Under the pieces are notes generated by a model that had not been told where the DNA came from, did no database searches, and saw only the letters and a list, made by a program, of their open reading frames with translations. Positions 6,597 to 10,374 of a stretch of 10,374 nucleotides of DNA are shown piece after piece; positions within the stretch are counted from its first letter, which is position 1, and every line of letters starts with the position of its first letter. The stretch spans positions 1 through 10,374 of the forward strand of contig PNBM01000138.1 in the NCBI GenBank assembly GCA_003135995.1, written 5' to 3'. The stretch comes from Ignavibacteriota bacterium. GTDB taxonomy: Bacteria > Bacteroidota > Ignavibacteria > Tepidaquicellales > Tepidaquicellaceae. The translations under genes and the position numbers were made by a program.

Positions 6597-7007
6597 CTAT
6601 TTTTTATATATTTGTAAAGAATCAAAATAAAATTTAGTGTCGGAAGCACCCATAAATATATTAAAGCAATTTTTTGCATTAACAGAAAATACAGTATCTA
6701 AGTTCGTTTTTGTGGTATTCCAGAAATACATTCCGCAAACATTGTGAACATATGTAGAATCTCTTAAAACAAAGAAAGGATTAGACTCTAAACAAGAATC
6801 TATTCTATAAATTATTTTCAATCTAATTTGAGTATTGTATATTAATTTGGTTGAATTTGTCGTATCTAAAAAAAGTTCACCTTTTATTAATGTATCTTTA
6901 ATATTCCGTTCATAAAACAATTGCCAACCATCCGTTAAATTTGAATTGATTGAATTATCAGTACAACCCGCTAAAAATAAAAAACAAATGATTATTAATT
7001 TTCTCAT
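6597..7007 (-). CDS. Small lipoprotein of unknown function
   Basis: 136 aa from an ATG. The N-terminus is a clear lipoprotein signal: MRK, a hydrophobic core (4-13), and lipobox L12-A13-G14-C15, giving a mature protein of about 122 residues attached to a membrane. The mature part is rich in Thr, Asn, Asp and aromatic residues with alternating beta-like patterns and has three further cysteines (C72, C91, C114), one of which may stay unpaired or bind elsewhere. I recognise no family. The gene is noticeably more AT-rich than its neighbours and stands between gene-poor AT-rich stretches, which may mean recent acquisition or weak constraint. The distance to tmk (over 200 nt) argues against a shared transcript. 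Confidence 0.75.
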   Translation of the reverse strand: MRKLIIICFLFLAGCTDNSINSNLTDGWQLFYERNIKDTLIKGELFLDTTNSTKLIYNTQIRLKIIYRIDSCLESNPFFVLRDSTYVHNVCGMYFWNTTKTNLDTVFSVNAKNCFNIFMGASDTKFYFDSLQIYKK

Positions 7008-7101
7008 AAATTAAATAATATTTTTATTTAATAATAATTTTGCAATTTCCGATAAGTGTGTTTTTGAGTTCTTATTTCTGTAGATTGCATAAAGAAAATT
7101 A

Positions 7102-7129
7102 TTAGTTAACTAAAATTGTTTAATTAGTT
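7102..7129. promoter_or_regulatory. Perfect 12-bp dyad plus half-site (possible operator)
   Basis: TTAGTTAACTAA (7102-7113) is a perfect palindrome. A further TTAGTT half-site starts at 7124, 22 nt after the first, about two helical turns. It lies about 95 nt upstream of the lipoprotein gene. A regulator-binding role is possible, but chance is not excluded in such AT-rich DNA. Confidence 0.25.
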
Positions 7130-7289
7130 CTATTTCCTATAATGCTTACCTAGATATGTAGAAATATGTTATAAATTGATATAAAATAAAAGTTAATAAT
7201 TTATAAGATTTTATAGATTAATAAAACAATACTGAATATAGACTATAAACAAACTAACATAATCATCTCAAATATCCCGCAATTTTTAC

Positions 7290-7315
7290 AAAAAAAAGAA
7301 GCCTTATTAAGGTTT
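7290..7315 (-). terminator. Possible intrinsic terminator on the minus strand
   Basis: AAGCCTT (7299-7305) and AAGGTTT (7309-7315) form a 7-pair stem with one G-T pair and loop ATT. A run of eight As (7290-7297) to its left reads as a U-tract after the hairpin on the minus strand. On the plus strand the T-run is further off (from about 7326). It might stop antisense transcription towards the lipoprotein gene. The stem is weak and short. Confidence 0.35.
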
Positions 7316-7345
7316 CAAAATAAAATTTTTTTTCATATTTTAAGA

Positions 7346-7379
7346 TATAATTTGTTAATTAAGGTTTGTCAACCGGGAG
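7346..7379 (+). promoter_or_regulatory. -10 box and Shine-Dalgarno-like site for the DUF218 gene
   Basis: TATAAT (7346-7351) is a perfect -10 hexamer without a recognisable -35 box. Transcription would start near 7358. GGGAG (7375-7379) lies 5 nt before TTG at 7385, the right place for ribosome binding. Together they point to TTG 7385 as the start rather than the in-frame TTG at 7352, which would lie upstream of the transcript. Confidence 0.4.
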
Positions 7380-7384
7380 CCATA

Positions 7385-8365
7385 TTGCTAAAAAGTAAAA
7401 ACGTAATAATATTTTTCACGTTCCTTGTATCGTTAATTTCATGTTTTCTTTTAACGTATACAAGATATTATAACCAGAATATTCTCGTGAGCAGTTTTAA
7501 TTTATTTAAAACGGGAAATATGATTGCGGTTATATACTTTACAATATTATTTGTTCTCCTGATTTTAAATATTTTTTCAAAAAGTAAATTTAAAATCACA
7601 TCTTTAGTCGTTCTCCTTGTAATATCTATCATAGGCTTTGTTTTTCTTGTAGTATCAAATTTAATTGGAGACAAGGATTATAAAATATTTGCAGCAATCA
7701 TTTTTCTGTTATGCTACGGGCTTTTATTTACTTCATATATAACAATTACTTTTTCCCGCTCCAAAATGCTCCATATTTTCAATAATGCCGGATTGCTTGT
7801 CGTTATTGCATTAGCCGGGTTCACCATTAATTTATCGCAGATATATTATTATAAGGATGACGCCGAATCATATATCAACAGCAATAAAAAAGCCGATGCA
7901 GGCGTTATTCTCGGAGCCGCAGTCTGGGGAGGAAACAGACCCTCACCCGTTTTGCGAGAAAGAATTAATAAAGGTTTCGAAATTTACCAGAAAAAAATTG
8001 TTCCTAAGCTCGTTCTGACAGGTGGCGGCTCTCCAAATGAAATGACCGAATCCGAAGTCGCAAGAAATGAACTCAAAAAATACGGCGTCGATGAAAAGAA
8101 TCTGATAGTCGAGGTAAAATCAAATTCTACAATCGAACAAATTCACTACGTCAGGGATAAATGTTACAGACGATTTAACTGGAATAAAATTATTCTCATT
8201 TCGGATAATTTCCATCTCTTCCGCTCGTCAGAAATTTGTAAATTTAATAATATGAATGTGGATTGCATCGCATCCGATACTCCGCTTTCCACAGAAAGTG
8301 TTATAAATTTTTGTATCAAAGAAAGTATAGCATTGCTGTTTTTCTGGATATTCGGAATCGGATAA
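7385..8365 (+). CDS. Membrane protein with YdcF/SanA-like DUF218 domain
   Basis: 326 aa from TTG at 7385. An in-frame TTG at 7352 would add 11 residues; no ATG or GTG is well placed. About five hydrophobic segments (roughly 7-26, 44-63, 73-93, 101-122, 134-155) precede a DUF218 domain (about 171-310). Its landmarks are AGVILGAAVWG (172-182), the helix-starting RERINKG, 'KLVLTGGG' (208-215), a SE-x-x-x-x-x-x-L pattern followed by YGV, 'EVKSNSTIEQ' (243-252) and 'ILISDNFHLFRS' (270-281) with H277. This is the pattern of YdcF, SanA and ElyC proteins, envelope-associated proteins linked to peptidoglycan precursor or barrier maintenance, with unproven chemistry. The last 18 residues are again hydrophobic. 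The gene appears monocistronic: a palindrome and a promoter separate it from nusB. Confidence 0.85.
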   Translation: MLKSKNVIIFFTFLVSLISCFLLTYTRYYNQNILVSSFNLFKTGNMIAVIYFTILFVLLILNIFSKSKFKITSLVVLLVISIIGFVFLVVSNLIGDKDYKIFAAIIFLLCYGLLFTSYITITFSRSKMLHIFNNAGLLVVIALAGFTINLSQIYYYKDDAESYINSNKKADAGVILGAAVWGGNRPSPVLRERINKGFEIYQKKIVPKLVLTGGGSPNEMTESEVARNELKKYGVDEKNLIVEVKSNSTIEQIHYVRDKCYRRFNWNKIILISDNFHLFRSSEICKFNNMNVDCIASDTPLSTESVINFCIKESIALLFFWIFGIG

Positions 8366-8392
8366 GTGCATTCATATAATGAATCCGAATTA

Positions 8393-8445
8393 ACAGGATT
8401 TCAATCCTCATTCCCAATCCCCGATTGGGAATGAAAGAAAGGATT
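8393..8445. repeat. REP-like palindrome between the DUF218 gene and nusB
   Basis: Positions 8408-8419 and 8423-8434 form a perfect 12-bp stem (arm TCATTCCCAATC) around loop CCC. AATCC (8403-8407) and GGATT (8441-8445) extend it across a 6-nt bulge (AAGAAA). GGATT is also present at 8396-8400, so AATCC can pair on either side. No T-tract follows on either strand. It is the intact member of the family seen at 1036-1060 and in the inner stem at 2501-2526. Confidence 0.7.
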
Positions 8446-8462
8446 TACCATTAACTTTTGTT

Positions 8463-8491
8463 TTGTCTAAAAAATCTATACATTGTATAAT
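8463..8491 (+). promoter_or_regulatory. Sigma70-type promoter of nusB and the MFS gene
   Basis: TTGTCT (8463-8468) and a perfect TATAAT (8486-8491) are exactly 17 nt apart. Transcription would begin near 8498, leaving about 20 nt before the ATG at 8519. It is the best promoter candidate in the window by sequence, spacing and position. Confidence 0.6.
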
Positions 8492-8518
8492 ATTTATTTA
8501 ATTTAATATCGTTCTTTA

Positions 8519-8992
8519 ATGCAATCTTCTCGCAGACTAATTAGAATAAAAGTATTACAGGTCTTGTATGCTTATGAAATAGCGAAAGATCATATAGATA
8601 AGGTTAAGAAAGATCTCTTATCGGAATTGCAGGAAGCAGATAGATACAATTTTGCTTCTGCTTTGATAGATGCTGTTTTAAAAAATGTAAAATTGCTTGA
8701 CGAAATGATTCAGGGCAAAATTGAAAATTGGGAATTCGAACGAATTGCCCTGATAGATAAACTTGTCCTTAGAATAGGGCTTACTGAAATATTGTACTTC
8801 CCCGAAATACCACCAAAAGTTTCCATCAATGAGGCTATCGAAATTTCAAAAGAATATTGTACCAGTCAAAGCGGAAAATTTGTTAACGGAATACTCGATG
8901 CAATTTTAATCGACTTAAGAAAAGATAATAAATTAAATAAACAGGGCAGGGGACTGCTCGATATCAAGAAGAAATCCAGGGATGAAAAATAA
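8519..8992 (+). CDS. nusB: Transcription antitermination factor NusB
   Basis: 157 aa from an ATG. NusB pairs with NusE (S10) and binds boxA RNA in rRNA leaders to support antitermination. The all-helical fold is recognisable by the basic N-terminus SSRRLIRIKVLQVLYAYE (3-20, RNA-binding side), the acidic-hydrophobic middle, and the signature 'ERIALIDKLVLRIGLTEILY' (74-93), 'KVSINEAIEISKEY' (100-113) and 'GKFVNGILDAIL' (119-130). It is slightly longer than E. coli NusB (139 aa) owing to a Lys/Arg-rich tail (about 134-157), part of which is encoded by DNA near the start of the next gene. It is the first gene of a pair: its last 11 nt overlap the transporter start. Confidence 0.95.
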   Translation: MQSSRRLIRIKVLQVLYAYEIAKDHIDKVKKDLLSELQEADRYNFASALIDAVLKNVKLLDEMIQGKIENWEFERIALIDKLVLRIGLTEILYFPEIPPKVSINEAIEISKEYCTSQSGKFVNGILDAILIDLRKDNKLNKQGRGLLDIKKKSRDEK

Positions 8993-10235
8993 AAGTCAGG
9001 TCTTTGTATGGTCATTATTCGACTTTGCAAATTCTTCCTATGCAGTCATCATAGTTGCATTTGTCTTCGCAGTTTTTTTTACCGATGTTGTCTGCCGGAA
9101 ACTCCCGATTGGTGATTTTTACTGGTCACTCGGAATTAACATCTCGATGATTATCTCCGCCGTGCTGAATCCCGTGTGCGGTGCACTTGCCGACCACTCG
9201 TCAAATAAAAAAGGTTTCCTGATGTTCTTTACCGCACTCGCAATCATCGCAACGGCATTTATGTATTTCACTGGTCCGGGAACTATCGTCTTCGCATTAT
9301 TTTTATTTATTTTGTCCAATATCGGTTTCCAGACGGGACTTACTTTTTATGATGCCTTCATCTCCGATATGGTTGAAGAAAAATATTATAACAAAGTCTC
9401 CGCTATCGGCTACGCCGTAGGCTATGTCGGCTCACTCGCAGCCCTGGTTCTTGTTTTTCCGTTTAAGGATAATCCGAATATGCTTTTCGTTCTGACCGCA
9501 CTTTTCTTTTTAGTTTTTTCAGTCCCGATTTTTGTATTTTTAAAAGAGAAAAAAATTAATCCTGAAGCAGCAAAACAAAAAATAAATTATTTTACTTATG
9601 GATTTAAAAAAGTATTCGATACATTAAAACATATCAACAAATATAAAAACCTGCGGAATTATTTGTTATCTTTTTTCCTGTACATCGATGCTGTAAATAC
9701 TATAATTTTCTTTTCCGGAATTTATGCAAGCAAAACTCTCGGATTCGATTTAATCGAACTTGCAATATTTTTTATCATCGTTCAGATTACCGCAATGCTA
9801 GGCTCGTTTCTGTTCGGATACATCGGCGATAAAATCGGCGTTCTTCGTTCGATCTTCATCACATTGATTTTCTGGATTGCAATTATCATCGCAATATTTT
9901 TCTTCATCGAAAAAGATTCGTATTTATACATTTTCAATTTTAAGATTCATCTCTTTTTCATAATCGGCGGGTTCGCAGGTACCTTCCTCGGTTCTACCCA
10001 GGCACTCTCGCGGGCACTTATGACAAAACTAACTCCGCTTGAAATTAAAACCGAGTTCTTCGGATTCTATGCGCTCTTCGATAAAACCTCAACTCTTCTC
10101 GGACCGCTTACATTCGGGCTTGTGTCCTGGCTTTCCGGCTCGCAAAAAATTGCTGTGCTTTCCGTCGGTGTGTTTTTTGTTTTGGGATTCGCTCTTTTGA
10201 AAACAGTAAAAGAAAAATCCGCGGAAATAGAATAA
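8982..10235 (+). CDS. MFS transporter of the UMF1 (Atg22-like) family
   Basis: 417 aa from an ATG inside the end of nusB (the shared stretch reads ATGAAAAATAA). About 12 membrane segments are visible, in two halves divided by a basic loop (about 187-225). UMF1 hallmarks are the N-terminal 'VWSLFDFANSSYAV' (9-22), the first-half loop 'PVCGALADHSSNKK' (64-77), the second-half equivalent 'GYIGDKIGVLRS' (279-290), and 'GSTQALSRALMTKLTP' (337-352) with 'EFFGFYALFDKTSTLLGP' (358-375). The family is related to fungal vacuolar Atg22 amino-acid effluxers; bacterial substrates are largely unknown. It should be translated coupled to nusB. Codon use is richer in C-ending codons than in the DUF218 and lipoprotein genes. 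Confidence 0.92.
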   Translation: MKNKSQVFVWSLFDFANSSYAVIIVAFVFAVFFTDVVCRKLPIGDFYWSLGINISMIISAVLNPVCGALADHSSNKKGFLMFFTALAIIATAFMYFTGPGTIVFALFLFILSNIGFQTGLTFYDAFISDMVEEKYYNKVSAIGYAVGYVGSLAALVLVFPFKDNPNMLFVLTALFFLVFSVPIFVFLKEKKINPEAAKQKINYFTYGFKKVFDTLKHINKYKNLRNYLLSFFLYIDAVNTIIFFSGIYASKTLGFDLIELAIFFIIVQITAMLGSFLFGYIGDKIGVLRSIFITLIFWIAIIIAIFFFIEKDSYLYIFNFKIHLFFIIGGFAGTFLGSTQALSRALMTKLTPLEIKTEFFGFYALFDKTSTLLGPLTFGLVSWLSGSQKIAVLSVGVFFVLGFALLKTVKEKSAEIE

Positions 10236-10254
10236 TAATGCTCTTGCTCAATTT

Positions 10255-10373
10255 CCACGAGCTTTAGCTCGTGGATGAAGAAAACACAAATTGGGCTTTA
10301 GCCCATAATTGGAAAGAGTTTTGGGCTAAAGCCAAAAATACAAATCATTCGACCCACGACTTAAAAGTCGTGG
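10255..10373. repeat. Composite of four hairpins in mirror-image order (REP/BIME-like)
   Basis: The order is hairpin A (10255-10262/10267-10274, CCACGAGC, loop TTTA), linker, hairpin B (10292-10296/10301-10305, TGGGC, loop TTTA), spacer, inverted B (10324-10326/10331-10333, loop TAAA), linker, inverted A (10354-10361/10366-10373, CCACGACT, loop TAAA). The 12 nt GGCTTTAGCCCA at 10294-10305 recur inverted at 10322-10333. It begins 20 nt after the transporter stop. It looks like a pair of REP units tail to tail, as mobilised by REP-associated tyrosine transposases, none of which is in the window. The window ends one base after the last arm. Confidence 0.75.
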
Positions 10374-10374
10374 C

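Larger units (their letters stand above)
7008..7384. other. AT-rich divergent intergenic region
   Basis: This is the divide between leftward and rightward genes. I see no gene in it. It holds a TTAGTT dyad at 7102-7113, an AT-only inverted repeat at 7169-7177/7198-7206 (TTATAAATT/AATTTATAA, 20-nt gap), a hairpin with a flanking A-run at 7290-7315, and a -10-like box next to the DUF218 start. A weak minus-strand TTGCAA plus TATTAT pair with 19-nt spacing lies about 20-55 nt before the lipoprotein start. Confidence 0.6.

Noticed and set aside
8408..8434. Palindrome after the DUF218 gene as an intrinsic terminator
   Set aside because: The stem is strong, but it is followed by AAGAAAGGA with no T-tract, and the same family occurs elsewhere in the window, which favours a dispersed repeat.
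10255..10373. Hairpin cluster as a CRISPR array
   Set aside because: The units are palindromes in opposite orientations with short, unequal linkers. There are no identical direct repeats with unique spacers of constant size and no cas genes.

Overview
The window is an AT-rich bacterial chromosome segment. The protein families present (an S41 processing protease, a prohibitin-type SPFH protein, an M19 dipeptidase, a UMF1 transporter and a NusB containing 'AYEIAKD') and the wealth of short palindromic intergenic repeats suggest the Bacteroidota/Chlorobiota/Ignavibacteriota assemblage. An Ignavibacteria-like genome is my best guess. This is an inference from general likeness; no 16S rRNA or other marker is present. 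Ribosome binding sites are mostly weak or absent, and several candidate promoters look like ordinary sigma70 sites (TTGNNN-17/18-TATAAT) rather than the TAnnTTTG type of many Bacteroidetes.

Layout. Everything from 1 to about 7007 is on the minus strand. Reading in the direction of transcription (right to left): an orphan small lipoprotein (6597-7007); thymidylate kinase followed after a short gap by an S41 C-terminal processing protease (5750-6355, 4044-5726); a prohibitin-family membrane protein followed after a short gap by a small DUF2007 protein (2975-3895, 2678-2947); a secreted M19 dipeptidase (1102-2376); and a membrane protein with two copies of a small beta-rich domain (69-917). From about 7385 to 10235 transcription is rightward: a membrane YdcF/SanA-like DUF218 protein, then nusB overlapping an MFS transporter of the UMF1 family. 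The divergence point is an AT-rich, gene-free stretch of almost 380 nt.

The genes are housekeeping or envelope functions: dTTP synthesis, envelope proteolysis, membrane organisation, dipeptide cleavage, rRNA antitermination and solute transport. I see no defence system, mobile-element gene, tRNA, rRNA or CRISPR array.

The unusual material is between the genes. Most 3' gene ends carry palindromic or tandem repeats instead of a U-tract terminator: a 9-bp hairpin at 35-56; a degenerate palindrome and a 15-nt duplication at 1026-1090; a nested inverted repeat beside a 9-nt tandem array with a 27-nt higher-order period at 2458-2680; a 12-bp palindrome at 8408-8434; and a four-hairpin mirror-image composite at 10255-10373. 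Two repeat families show compensatory base changes between copies, so the hairpin itself seems to be what is kept. These resemble REP/BIME elements mobilised by REP-associated tyrosine transposases, but no such transposase lies in the window.
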